The position numbers and the translations under genes are program-made. Shown here in pieces: positions 8,161 to 17,025 of a stretch of DNA of 64,000 nucleotides. Below the pieces are notes generated by a model, which ran no database searches, was not told the origin of the DNA, and worked only from the letters and a program-made list of their open reading frames with translations. Source of the stretch: an uncultured Oscillospiraceae bacterium (GTDB lineage Bacteria > Bacillota > Clostridia > Oscillospirales > Oscillospiraceae); NCBI GenBank assembly GCA_904419145.1, contig CAJFQQ010000008.1, positions 1 through 64,000 on the forward strand. Reading direction: 5' to 3'. Position 1 is the stretch's first letter, and every line of letters starts with the position of its first letter.

Positions 8161-9327
8161 TTACTTGTTGTCGAAGATCTTCATGATGTCGGCGAAGGGG
8201 TCGTCCTCCTCCGGTTCCTCCGGCTTCTTCACATCGTCCACGCCCACCGGGCCGGAGAACAGGGAGTCCCCCATCATCCGCTCAAACTCGCTGCGGATAT
8301 CGCTGCTGGAGTGGCCGGCCGTCCCTGCAGCTCCCTCCTGCTTGCCCTCGGCCGCCTTGGCGGCGTTATTCTTCTGATCGAAGCCCGTGGCAATGACGGT
8401 GACCCGGATCTCGTCGTCCAGCGTCTCGTCGAAGGTGGCGCCGAAGATGGTGAGGGCGTCGGGATGGACGGCGGACTGAACCAAACCGGCGGCCTGCTCG
8501 ATCTCCTCCAGGCCGATATCCGGGGAGCCGGTGATGTTGATGAGGATGCCCATAGCGCCGTTGATGGAGGTCTCCAGCAGGGGGCTGGACACGGCCATCC
8601 GGGCGGCCTCCTCGGCCTTGCCCTTGCCGGCTGCGCGGCCCACGCCCATGTGGGCAAGGCCGGCATCCTTCATGATGGCAGTCACGTCGGCAAAGTCCAG
8701 ATTGATGAACCCGGTATCCCGGATCAGGTCGGAGATGGACTGCACCGCCTGGCGCAGCACATCGTCAGCAATTTCAAAGGCGTTGGCAAAGGTAATCTTC
8801 TGATCGGTGGCGTGCTTGAGGCGCTCATTGGGGATAATCACCAGGGAGTCCACCTTGGTGCGCAGTTCCTCGATGCCGGCCTCCGCCTGTTGCATGCGGC
8901 GGCGCCCCTCGAACCCGAAGGGCTTGGTGACCACGCCTACGGTGAGGATCCCCTGCTCCTTGGCGATCTCCGCCACAATGGGGGCCGCGCCGGTTCCGGT
9001 GCCGCCGCCCATGCCGGCGGTGACAAACACCATATCCGTATCCTCCAGGGCCTTTGCGATCTGGTTGCGGCTCTCCTCGGCGGACTTGCGGCCAACCTCC
9101 GGATCACTGCCGGCGCCCTGGCCGTGGGTCAGTTTTTCACCGATCTGGATCTTATATGCAGCGTTGGACACATTCAGCGCCTGCTTGTCCGTATTGACAG
9201 CGACGAAATCCACACCGCGGGCACCGGAGCGCACCATCCGGTTCACCACGTTATTTCCACCGCCGCCGACACCGATGACCTTGATCTTCACCACGTTATC
9301 GGGAGCCGTCACCAATTCGAAACCCAT
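8161..9327 (-). CDS. ftsZ: Cell division protein FtsZ
   Basis: The tubulin-like GTPase that forms the Z ring, 388 residues. The GTP-binding signature GGGTGTG is at 107-113, preceded by [13 protein letters not shown] at 19-31; the T7-loop region NLDFADV is also present. A Glu/Ala/Gly-rich linker follows residue 330. The tail ends in [11 protein letters not shown] and lacks the IPxFLR-type peptide that binds FtsA in many bacteria. AGGAGG lies upstream of the ATG. It is the last dcw gene but is separated from ftsQ by a terminator and has its own promoter. No ftsA precedes it. Confidence 0.98.
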   Translation of the reverse strand: MGFELVTAPDNVVKIKVIGVGGGGNNVVNRMVRSGARGVDFVAVNTDKQALNVSNAAYKIQIGEKLTHGQGAGSDPEVGRKSAEESRNQIAKALEDTDMVFVTAGMGGGTGTGAAPIVAEIAKEQGILTVGVVTKPFGFEGRRRMQQAEAGIEELRTKVDSLVIIPNERLKHATDQKITFANAFEIADDVLRQAVQSISDLIRDTGFINLDFADVTAIMKDAGLAHMGVGRAAGKGKAEEAARMAVSSPLLETSINGAMGILINITGSPDIGLEEIEQAAGLVQSAVHPDALTIFGATFDETLDDEIRVTVIATGFDQKNNAAKAAEGKQEGAAGTAGHSSSDIRSEFERMMGDSLFSGPVGVDDVKKPEEPEEDDPFADIMKIFDNK

Positions 9328-9401
9328 ACCAGTTCCTCCTACAAGAAATTGTATCGCACCCGGGCAGGAATACCCAAGATAAAGTATCTACAAGTGATTC
9401 T

Positions 9402-9430
9402 ATTGTAGTCCACTTTTGATTTGCGGTCAA
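9402..9430 (-). promoter_or_regulatory. Promoter of ftsZ
   Basis: On the minus strand TTGACC (9430-9425), a 17-bp spacer and TACAAT (9407-9402). Start near 9395, giving a leader of about 68 nt. Confidence 0.85.
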
Positions 9431-9462
9431 TAGGAAACCTTCCTATTTTTTCAGAATTTTTT

Positions 9463-9504
9463 TGCAAAAAAGCCCAGTCCCTGTCAAAATTTGGCGGGAC
9501 TGGG
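9463..9504 (-). terminator. Rho-independent terminator of the dcw operon (after ftsQ)
   Basis: CCCAGTCCC/GGGACTGGG stem (9504-9496 with 9481-9473) followed on the minus strand by C and six T. It separates the mraZ-ftsQ transcript from ftsZ. Confidence 0.85.
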
Positions 9505-9519
9505 ACATTCCGGCATATA

Positions 9520-10308
9520 TCACCTATCCGGCACAAAGTTGATGTGCTCGGAGAGATTTGTCAAAATGATGGTCCCCGTTTCATTGGGCTGCAGCTTCGC
9601 GATCACCTCCTCCAAGGCTTCCAGGTCCTGGGCAAAGTTGTCGTCGTAGTTCATCACCACCTGAAACCGTCCATCATAGGACATCACCAGCTCATCGCGG
9701 TCAGAGCAGTCTATGCTTTCCAGCTCTCCCAGCATCCCCCGCTCCTCCAAGGCGCTCAGCAGGCCCAGCACCTGCTCCTCCGTGGCGTTGCCGGAAGCTG
9801 GAAATTCGATCATCTCACCCACTGATGGCATTAAGAGCTCCACACCTGTAATCTGTGGATACTGGGCTGCCTGGGCGCTTGTGACCTCTTCCAAAATCTT
9901 CCCGCCACTGCTGACCAGCCATCCCGCATTGTCCTGCAGGATGGCCGCCACCGCCTCGCACTCCTCCACCGTAATGACCAGAGTATCCGGGAGACTTCGG
10001 CGGATAGAAACTGTTTCAATGTACGGCAACTGGGCGGTAATCTGCCTGCTGATGGCAAACTTGTTCAACAGGAACATATTGTCCCCGATTTCCACGCCGG
10101 TGCTGTCGATGATCTCCTGCTCCGTATACCGCCGGTTCCCGCTGACAACAAAATTCTGTGTCTTGAAAAACAGGATCAGGGCAGCAGCAATGGCGGAACA
10201 GATCACCAGGAACGAGAGAAACCGTGTCAGCACGGTCAGCCGTCCCCGGCCGTGATACCGGCGGCGGCGCGGCCGGCGCGGCGGCCTGCGTCTCCTGCGC
10301 TGCGCCAT
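9520..10308 (-). CDS. ftsQ: Cell division protein FtsQ/DivIB
   Basis: A 262-residue bitopic divisome protein that works with FtsL at the septum. A strongly basic Arg/Pro cytoplasmic tail (about 1-25) precedes one membrane segment (about 30-50). The POTRA domain follows, with FVVSGNRRYTEQEII and LPYIETVSIRRSLPDTLVITVEE. The ATG at 10308 has AGGTG 6 nt upstream; a GTG three codons earlier is also possible. It lies about 40 bp after murA and is the last gene before the terminator. Confidence 0.9.
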   Translation of the reverse strand: MAQRRRRRPPRRPRRRRYHGRGRLTVLTRFLSFLVICSAIAAALILFFKTQNFVVSGNRRYTEQEIIDSTGVEIGDNMFLLNKFAISRQITAQLPYIETVSIRRSLPDTLVITVEECEAVAAILQDNAGWLVSSGGKILEEVTSAQAAQYPQITGVELLMPSVGEMIEFPASGNATEEQVLGLLSALEERGMLGELESIDCSDRDELVMSYDGRFQVVMNYDDNFAQDLEALEEVIAKLQPNETGTIILTNLSEHINFVPDR

Positions 10309-10348
10309 GTGCTTCACCTGCCTTTCCTCTTTCGTATCCCGGAGCGCT

Positions 10349-11599
10349 CTACCGCTCCTGAATCTGTCCGCCCAGGCTCCGCAGATCCCGGGCGATGTCC
10401 TCGTAGCCCCGCTGAATATGGTGGATACAGCCGATCCTGCTCTCCCCCTGGGCGCTGAGGGCCGCCACCACCAGGGCTGCTCCGCCCCGGAGGTCCGTGG
10501 CCTGCACCTGTGCGCCCTGGAGCCGGTCCACGCCGCACACCACGGCTACCCGGCCCTCCACCCTGATATCCGCCCCCATGCGGATCAGCTCATCCACATG
10601 GCGGTAGCGGTTCTCAAAAATGTTCTCCACAAACACCGTGGCCCCCCGGCTCTTCAGCAGAGCTGCCATCAGGACCGCCTGGGCGTCGGTGGGAAATCCC
10701 GGATAGGGCGCGGTGCGCACCGGCCGGATGGAGTGCAGCTCCCCGCTGCTGCGCAGGAGCACTGCGTCTCCCGTGCTATGTATCTGACAGCCCGCCTCAT
10801 GGAGCGCGCCGGTAACCGTGGCCAGGTGGCGGTAGTCCACCTGCCGCAGCTCCACCTCGCCTCCCGCCGCCGCCACCGCCGCGAGGTAGGTTGCGGCCAC
10901 AATGCGGTCGGGCATGATAGTGTGCTCGCTGTCGTGGGTGGGGCTGCGCCCCTGGATCGTGACTGTGGAACTGCCGGCCCCCCGCACTTTGTGTCCCATG
11001 CCGTGCAGGAAGGTCTGGAGATCCTGGATCTCCGGCTCCCGGGCGGCGTTCATCAGGATGGTGGTGCCCTCACAGCCACAGGCGGCCAGAATCACGTTCT
11101 CCGTGGCGCCCACGCTGGGGATGCTCAGGGTGATCTCCCGCCCCTGCATCTCCCCCGTCTCGCAGCGCAGGCGGCCTCCGCCCTCCTGGATCTGGGCCCC
11201 CAGCTGCCGCAGGGCCGACAGGTGCAGGTCAATGGGCCGGGGCCCCAGCTCGCACCCGCCGGGCATGGACAGGTTGGCCCTGCCGCAGCGGGTCAGAATG
11301 GCCCCCAGGAAAATCACCGAGGAGCGCATCTCCCGCATCAGGTGATCCGGGATCTCACAGCAGGTCAGGTCTCTGGTGTCCACCACCAGACTGTTCCCCT
11401 CCCAGTCCGCCCTGCACCCCAGGTGCCGCAGGATCCGGATGGATGCGTCCACATCCCGGAGATGGGGACAGTTGTGCAGCACGGAAGTGCCGCTGTGCAG
11501 AATGGTGGCAGCCAGGATCGGGAGCACGCTGTTCTTGGCCCCCTGTACCTGCAGTGCCCCCTCCAGGGGCCTGCCGCCTTCAATGAAAAATTCGCCCAT
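10349..11599 (-). CDS. murA: UDP-N-acetylglucosamine 1-carboxyvinyltransferase
   Basis: MurA transfers enolpyruvate from PEP to UDP-GlcNAc, the first committed step of peptidoglycan synthesis and the fosfomycin target. It has 416 residues and the inside-out alpha/beta barrel of the EPSP family. GAKNSVLP places Lys22-Asn23 of the active site, and the mobile-loop cysteine is Cys116 in GGCELGPRPIDLH. GGAGGG lies 8 nt before the ATG. It sits where murC stands in many dcw clusters, between murG and ftsQ. Confidence 0.96.
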   Translation of the reverse strand: MGEFFIEGGRPLEGALQVQGAKNSVLPILAATILHSGTSVLHNCPHLRDVDASIRILRHLGCRADWEGNSLVVDTRDLTCCEIPDHLMREMRSSVIFLGAILTRCGRANLSMPGGCELGPRPIDLHLSALRQLGAQIQEGGGRLRCETGEMQGREITLSIPSVGATENVILAACGCEGTTILMNAAREPEIQDLQTFLHGMGHKVRGAGSSTVTIQGRSPTHDSEHTIMPDRIVAATYLAAVAAAGGEVELRQVDYRHLATVTGALHEAGCQIHSTGDAVLLRSSGELHSIRPVRTAPYPGFPTDAQAVLMAALLKSRGATVFVENIFENRYRHVDELIRMGADIRVEGRVAVVCGVDRLQGAQVQATDLRGGAALVVAALSAQGESRIGCIHHIQRGYEDIARDLRSLGGQIQER

Positions 11600-11697
11600 A
11601 CCATCGTCCCTCCGCAGTCGAATGTGTCAAAACTAATCCATCTTATGCGAAGGGATGGGACGGCGGTTACAGCTTCCCGGTGGAAACGGCCCCTGCT

Positions 11698-12819
11698 TCA
11701 GCGCACCAGGGCCATCACCGTATCATAAATCCTCTGGTTGGCATCCGGCACCCCCAGCTCCGCCATGCTGCGGCTCATCGCCTGACGGCGCGGGGCATCG
11801 GAGAGAATGGCGAGGGTCTCCCGCAGCAGGCGCTCCCCGCTGCACTCCGGCTCCAGGATCATCAGCGCCGCGCCGTGGTCTGCAAGCACCTGGGCGTTTT
11901 TCTCCTGGTGGTGGTTCGTCACGTTGGGAGACGGCACGATGATGGCCGGCACCCCCAGGGCGGTCAGCTCGCTGATGGTGGAAGCGCCCGCCCGGCAGAT
12001 CACCAGGTCGGCCCCCCGCATCAACAGGGCCATATCGTAAATATACTCCCGGACCTCCACCATAAGGCTGTGGTCCAGGTCGATGCCCCGCTCCTTCAAT
12101 CCTGCAAGGATGGCCTGATAGCCGTAGACCCCGGCGCCGTGGACGTGGTGGAATTTATTGGACCGAATCTCCTGGTCGATAAAGTCCACCATCTCCCGGT
12201 TCATCTCCGCCGCCCCCAGGCTCCCCCAGAAGGAGACCACCAGGGGCTTGCCGTCGTCCATCCCCAGGCGCTCCTTGGCCTGTTCCCTGGTGCAGGCGAA
12301 GAAGTCCCCCCGCACCGGGGTGCCGGTGACCCGCACCTTGTCCGGGTGGCGGTAGTTTTTCCGGCAGTCCTCAAACCCCACCATGATTACATCAGCATAG
12401 GGCTCCAGCAGCCGGGTGGTGAGCCCCGGGATGGCGTTGGACTCGTGGACAGCCGTGGGGATGCCGGCGGCGGACGCTGCTTTCACCATGGGATAGCTGG
12501 CATATCCACCGGTCCCCACCACCAGATCCGGGCGAAATGCCTTCAGGATCTTTTTTGCCGCCCGGGGCGCAGTGAAGAGATTCTTCAAAGAGATCAGATT
12601 ATGCCGGATCTCTCTGGGCTTCAACGAGCGGTGAAAGCTGGACACCTCCACCGCCTGAAAGGGATAGCCCGCCGTCTCGATGAGCCGGCGCTCGATGCCC
12701 CGGTTGGCCCCCACGAACAGGATCTCCGACCCCGGCTGTTTTTCCTGGATCAACCCCGCCAGGGCCAGGGCCGGGTTCACATGTCCCGCGGTGCCCCCGC
12801 AGGTAAAGATGACGCGCAC
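11698..12819 (-). CDS. murG: Lipid II synthase MurG (GlcNAc transferase)
   Basis: A 373-residue peripheral glycosyltransferase (GT28) that adds GlcNAc to lipid I on the inner face of the membrane. The N-terminal glycine loop CGGTAGHVNPALAL (7-20), the VGTGGYASYP motif near residue 101 and the C-terminal UDP-sugar site RAGASTISEL are all present. The start is GTG at 12819 after a G-rich site. A 98-bp gap follows to murA and a 210-bp palindrome-rich gap precedes it from ftsW. Confidence 0.96.
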   Translation of the reverse strand: MRVIFTCGGTAGHVNPALALAGLIQEKQPGSEILFVGANRGIERRLIETAGYPFQAVEVSSFHRSLKPREIRHNLISLKNLFTAPRAAKKILKAFRPDLVVGTGGYASYPMVKAASAAGIPTAVHESNAIPGLTTRLLEPYADVIMVGFEDCRKNYRHPDKVRVTGTPVRGDFFACTREQAKERLGMDDGKPLVVSFWGSLGAAEMNREMVDFIDQEIRSNKFHHVHGAGVYGYQAILAGLKERGIDLDHSLMVEVREYIYDMALLMRGADLVICRAGASTISELTALGVPAIIVPSPNVTNHHQEKNAQVLADHGAALMILEPECSGERLLRETLAILSDAPRRQAMSRSMAELGVPDANQRIYDTVMALVR

Positions 12820-12879
12820 AGCCCGTTCCCCCCTCTCCGTTGAAGTAGTCTGTCCTTGAAAATCCGATGCCCGCTTCCA

Positions 12880-13025
12880 AGGTCCAGTGTGCGGGTGCAG
12901 CGCACCCGAATGATTTTTCCGGCGACATGCGCGTCGGAAACATCCCTTGCGGTTTCCTAGTGTGCGAGCGCAGTGAGCGCGCGCCGGAAACCGGAATCCC
13001 CCAAATGCGCCCCGCGCATTTGGGA
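12880..13025. repeat. Block of four consecutive palindromes between ftsW and murG
   Basis: Four imperfect inverted repeats follow one another: GTGCGGGTGC/GCGCACCC (about 12888-12907), TTTCCGGCGAC/GCGTCGGAAA (about 12917-12943), CGGTTTCC/GGAAACCG (about 12950-12992) and CCCAAATGCG/CGCATTTGGG (about 12998-13022). The arrangement resembles REP/BIME-type intercistronic elements; whether it recurs elsewhere in the genome cannot be seen here. Confidence 0.6.
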
Positions 13026-13029
13026 GCGT

Positions 13030-14247
13030 TTATCCCGCCTTCATGGCCGGCATCTGTCTGGATACGCTGAGGACAATGCCCACCTCAAAGAGCTGGATCA
13101 TCAGCGCCGTACCGCCGTAGCTGAAAAAGGGCAGGGAAATGCCGGTAGCCGGGATGAGGCCCGTCACCACGGCGATGTTCAAAAACACCTGCAGGCCGAT
13201 CTGGGTGGTAACACCCACTGCCAGCAGGGCGCCGAAGCGGTCCCGGGCGTGAATGGCGATCCAGAACCCCCGGATGATGAGCAGGGCGAAGAGGATCATA
13301 ATGATCCCGGCACCCACATAGCCCAGCTCCTCGCAGATAATGGCGAAAATAAAGTCGTTGTGTTCCTCCGGAAGGAACATGAACTTCTGCCGGCTCCGCC
13401 CCAGGCCGACGCCGAACAGCCCTCCGGAACCAATGGCGATCAAACTCTGTGCCATCTGGTAGCTGGCGTCCTGGGCATCCCAGAAGGGGTCCCGCCAGGT
13501 CTGGATCCGGCTGGAGTTGTATCCAATGATCTCCATGAGGTCCGTAAACAGCATGGCGTACAGACCGGCGCAGACACCGAGGATCCCCCCGGTGACCCAC
13601 TTCCAATCCATGCCGCCTACCACCATCATCACCGCGCCGATGCCCACCAGCAGGATACAGCCGGACATGTGGGGCTCCATCAGCATCAGGACCGCATAGG
13701 CCAGAAGGATCAGCCCATAGGGCAGGATCCCGTATTTGAAGGTCCGCATCCGGTCCCGCCGCTGGGAAATCGTGGCGGCAAAATAGACGATGATGCCCAG
13801 CTTCGCCAGCTCCGAAGGCTGGTACTGTGGACCGGCCACCAGAAGCAGCTGCATCCAGCGGACCGAGTGGTTTCGCTCAATGCCGAACAGCTTTCCGTAG
13901 GCGTTGGGCCCCGGCAGGACCACCAGAACCAGCAGAGCCAGCGAACCAATCAGCGCCAGTGTCGCAACCCCTCTCAGCCGCTGATAGTTGATCTTGCTCA
14001 TGGCCATCATGGCCGCAATACCGGCGGCGGCAAAGATGACCTGGCTCCGGATAAAGTAGAGTGCGTCGCCGTGCTCATTGAGTGCGGAGGGAAAGCTGGC
14101 AGAAAAAAGCATGATGAGGCCAATCACCGTCAGCATCAGAACTAGGGCCAGGAATGGCACATCTACCGGTCCCTTGGCCAGTTCCTGCAGCTCCCGGACC
14201 TTCAGCCGACGCTCCTGCTGCCGCAGCCGTTTCTCCTCCTGGGTCAT
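13030..14247 (-). CDS. ftsW: SEDS peptidoglycan polymerase FtsW/SpoVE
   Basis: A 405-residue SEDS-family glycosyltransferase with ten predicted membrane segments that polymerises lipid II together with a class B PBP. Conserved motifs are QPSELAKLG, the extracellular-loop PEEHNDFIFAIICEELG and the C-terminal FFSYGGTALM. The PBP of the cluster lies three genes upstream and is the likely partner. The ATG at 14247 has AAAGGAG 7 nt upstream. FtsW and SpoVE cannot be separated by sequence alone; the position next to a SpoVD-like protein fits either a vegetative or a sporulation role. Confidence 0.93.
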   Translation of the reverse strand: MTQEEKRLRQQERRLKVRELQELAKGPVDVPFLALVLMLTVIGLIMLFSASFPSALNEHGDALYFIRSQVIFAAAGIAAMMAMSKINYQRLRGVATLALIGSLALLVLVVLPGPNAYGKLFGIERNHSVRWMQLLLVAGPQYQPSELAKLGIIVYFAATISQRRDRMRTFKYGILPYGLILLAYAVLMLMEPHMSGCILLVGIGAVMMVVGGMDWKWVTGGILGVCAGLYAMLFTDLMEIIGYNSSRIQTWRDPFWDAQDASYQMAQSLIAIGSGGLFGVGLGRSRQKFMFLPEEHNDFIFAIICEELGYVGAGIIMILFALLIIRGFWIAIHARDRFGALLAVGVTTQIGLQVFLNIAVVTGLIPATGISLPFFSYGGTALMIQLFEVGIVLSVSRQMPAMKAG

Positions 14248-14345
14248 GAACAATCTCCTTTCCGGAAAGGGCTCGCCCCGGAAGATCGCCGGGGACTACA
14301 TACCGCGCCGCTGTGGATGCGCGGTATACAGGAGTTTCCTCCCGC

Positions 14346-15335
14346 TTATACAATGTACCGCCCCATAACACCGAAATAAGCCAATGCGCAGAAGGCAGCA
14401 GACACTACAGTAAAGACCACCACGATCTTTACCTCGCCCCAGCCGCACATCTCAAAGTGGTGGTGAATGGGGGCCATTTTAAAAATGCGCTTGCCATGGG
14501 TCAGTTTGAAGTATGTCACCTGGATGATATCCGACAGGGTCTCAATGATATAAATGATCCCCACCAACACCAACACCAGTGGCATGTCGAAGGCAAAGGC
14601 CAGGCCGGCCACCGCTCCCCCTAAAAACAGCGAGCCGGTGTCCCCCATAAAAACCTTCGCCGGATAGGCATTGAAAATCAGGAAGCCCAGCAGCCCGCCC
14701 AGCATGGCCCCGGCAAAGATGCCCAGCTGGGTATATCCCCACCAGGTCGCCACGGACACAAAGAACAAAGCCACCGGGATGGTCACCGTGGTGGCCAGGC
14801 CGTCCAAGCCGTCGGTAATGTTGACAGCATTGACCGTCCCCACGATGACAAAGGCCGCAAAGACCATATAGACTGTCCAGTTGAGGTGGATATATGTCTG
14901 GAGGAAGGGCACATACACGTTTGGCGTCAGCATCCCTTCCAGGCGCATAAGCGCCAGGAAAGCAACCGCCGCCGCCAGCTGCAGCACGAATTTCTGCAGC
15001 GCCGTCAGGCCCAGGTTCTGGTGCTTTTTCACCTTCTGATAGTCGTCAAAAAAGCCGATCGCACCGAACACCAAGGCAAACAGGAAGACATACAGGTGGG
15101 TATAGACCCCCTGGCGCATCTGCTCCCAGCCAGCGGCTACCACCGCCACGCCGATGCCCAGGATGAACATCAGCCCTCCCATGGTGGGCGTGCCGGACTT
15201 TCCGGCGTGCCACTTGGGGCCGTCCTCCCGTATGCTCTGCCCGGCCTTCATCCGGCGCAGAGCCGGCAGAATGACCTTTCCACCTATCAGCACTGTGACG
15301 GCAAAACTGATTAAACAGGCCACAATCATAATCAT
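14346..15335 (-). CDS. mraY: Phospho-N-acetylmuramoyl-pentapeptide-transferase
   Basis: MraY transfers phospho-MurNAc-pentapeptide to undecaprenyl phosphate to give lipid I. The protein is 329 residues with about ten membrane segments. Hallmarks are KSGTPTMGGL, FFDDYQKV (catalytic Asp pair), NITDGLDGLA and the C-terminal histidine motif APIHHHFEMCGW. GAGGGAG precedes the ATG. It follows murE directly; murF, which usually stands between them, is absent. Confidence 0.97.
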   Translation of the reverse strand: MIMIVACLISFAVTVLIGGKVILPALRRMKAGQSIREDGPKWHAGKSGTPTMGGLMFILGIGVAVVAAGWEQMRQGVYTHLYVFLFALVFGAIGFFDDYQKVKKHQNLGLTALQKFVLQLAAAVAFLALMRLEGMLTPNVYVPFLQTYIHLNWTVYMVFAAFVIVGTVNAVNITDGLDGLATTVTIPVALFFVSVATWWGYTQLGIFAGAMLGGLLGFLIFNAYPAKVFMGDTGSLFLGGAVAGLAFAFDMPLVLVLVGIIYIIETLSDIIQVTYFKLTHGKRIFKMAPIHHHFEMCGWGEVKIVVVFTVVSAAFCALAYFGVMGRYIV

Positions 15336-15443
15336 AGGTTCTTTTCTCCCTCAAACCGGCGGCATCCGCCGGGTTCTTTTGTTGTCCCTTCGTCCTTCAG
15401 CACGGGTATTGTCTGCCGGGAATGGCGGGCCCAGCGTGCCGTT

Positions 15444-16889
15444 CTACTTCTTCCGGACTGCCAGGTACTCCGCCACCACTTCCCGCTCGTCCAGATGATG
15501 CTTGACATGGTTGATTTCCTGGTAATCCTCGTGGCCCTTTCCGGCCAGGACGATAATGTCTCCCCTCTGGGCGTGGTCGATGGCATAGTGAATGGCCTCC
15601 ACCCGGTTCTCCACCGTTACGTGGGGCGTTTTGGTGCCCGAGAGCCCGGGCAGAATATCGGCAATGATAGCCGCCGGGTCCTCGGTGCGGGGATTGTCGG
15701 AGGTGACGATCACAAAATCCGCGTTGTCTGCGGCGATCTTCCCCATCTGGGGCCGCTTGGTCCGGTCCCGGTCACCGCCGCAGCCGAACAGCGCCACCAC
15801 GCGCCCCTTGGCGAAGCCCTTCACCGCCTTCAGCACATTTTCCAGAGCGTCGGGCGTGTGGGCGTAGTCAATAAGGATCGTGTAGTCCCCGTCTGTAGGC
15901 ACCGGCTCCACACGGCCTTTCACATGGGCGGTGTGGCTGAGGATCTCCGCGCTCTGTGCCAGAGACACCCCCAGGGCCTGGGCGGCAGCCAGCACACCAA
16001 GGGTATTATATACCATAAATCCACCAGGGATTGCAACCTGAATTTTCTGCACGCCCCCCTGCTCCACCGCATCAAACTCCACCCCTGTGTCGTGGAGGCA
16101 GATGTTCTGGGCCTGGAGATCCCCAGTTTTCTCCCCGAAGGACACCTTCCTGCAGGTGGCGTGGGCCATCAGACGCTCCGCCCACGGGTCGTCGGCATTA
16201 TAGACGCCCACATCGCAGTTCTGAAATAGAATCGCCTTGGCATCACAGTATGCCTCCATGGTGCCATGGAAGTCCAGGTGGTCCTGGGTCAGGTTGGTGA
16301 ACACCCCCACGGCGTAGCGAACCCCATAGACCCGGTCCAGGCTGAGGGCGTGGGAGGACACCTCCATCACCACATGGGTGCAGCCGGCGTCCGCCATCTC
16401 CCGAAAGAGCTTCTGCACCTCAAAGGACTCCGGGGTTGTGCGCTCGGTGTGGAGGACCTGATCCCCGATCATGTTCTGATTGGTGCCGATGAGCCCCACC
16501 TTGGCCCCGGCGGCGTGTTCCAGGATATCCTTCAGGAGATAGGTGGTGGTGGTCTTGCCGTTGGTGCCGGTGACGCCCACCATGGTCATCTCCCGGGCCG
16601 GGTGGTGGAAGAAATTGGCCCCCACCACAGCCAGGGCTCGGCGGCTGTTTTCCACCTGGATATAGGGAATGTCCCCCTCCGGCGGCGTCTGGCACAAAAT
16701 GCACACTGCCCCCCTCTCCACCGCAGCAGAGATATACTTGTGGCCGTCGGTGGCAAAACCGGCCATGGCGACGAACAGGTCTCCGGGCCGGGTCTGCCGG
16801 GAGTCGTAGCTGACGCCGGTAATCTCCATCTCCAGATCCGCTGAAATGTGCTGGGCCGAAATATTCTGCAATATATCCGATAATTTCAT
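15444..16889 (-). CDS. murE: UDP-MurNAc-L-Ala-D-Glu:meso-diaminopimelate ligase
   Basis: An ATP-dependent Mur ligase of 481 residues that adds the third amino acid of the stem peptide. The P-loop GTNGKTTT is at 108-115. The substrate-selecting motif DNPRTEDP starts at residue 398; the arginine of DNPR is characteristic of meso-DAP enzymes rather than lysine enzymes. The ATG at 16889 has GAGGAG 7 nt upstream, so the open frame's first 19 codons are excluded. An AT-rich block upstream (16945-17000) could carry an extra promoter. Confidence 0.96.
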   Translation of the reverse strand: MKLSDILQNISAQHISADLEMEITGVSYDSRQTRPGDLFVAMAGFATDGHKYISAAVERGAVCILCQTPPEGDIPYIQVENSRRALAVVGANFFHHPAREMTMVGVTGTNGKTTTTYLLKDILEHAAGAKVGLIGTNQNMIGDQVLHTERTTPESFEVQKLFREMADAGCTHVVMEVSSHALSLDRVYGVRYAVGVFTNLTQDHLDFHGTMEAYCDAKAILFQNCDVGVYNADDPWAERLMAHATCRKVSFGEKTGDLQAQNICLHDTGVEFDAVEQGGVQKIQVAIPGGFMVYNTLGVLAAAQALGVSLAQSAEILSHTAHVKGRVEPVPTDGDYTILIDYAHTPDALENVLKAVKGFAKGRVVALFGCGGDRDRTKRPQMGKIAADNADFVIVTSDNPRTEDPAAIIADILPGLSGTKTPHVTVENRVEAIHYAIDHAQRGDIIVLAGKGHEDYQEINHVKHHLDEREVVAEYLAVRKK

Positions 16890-17025
16890 GGCAGTACTCC
16901 TCTTTTGTTTCTTCCCCATCCGCATTAGGCGGCCGGGACTCAACAAGAGTATATTATAATTTTTTACAATATAATCCGTTTATAGTGTCGAAAATATTGC
17001 AAAATATGCGGACTTGTATGGATGC

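Noticed and set aside
12880-13025. CRISPR array
   Set aside because: The palindromes differ from each other and there are no equal-length spacers; no cas genes are present in the window.
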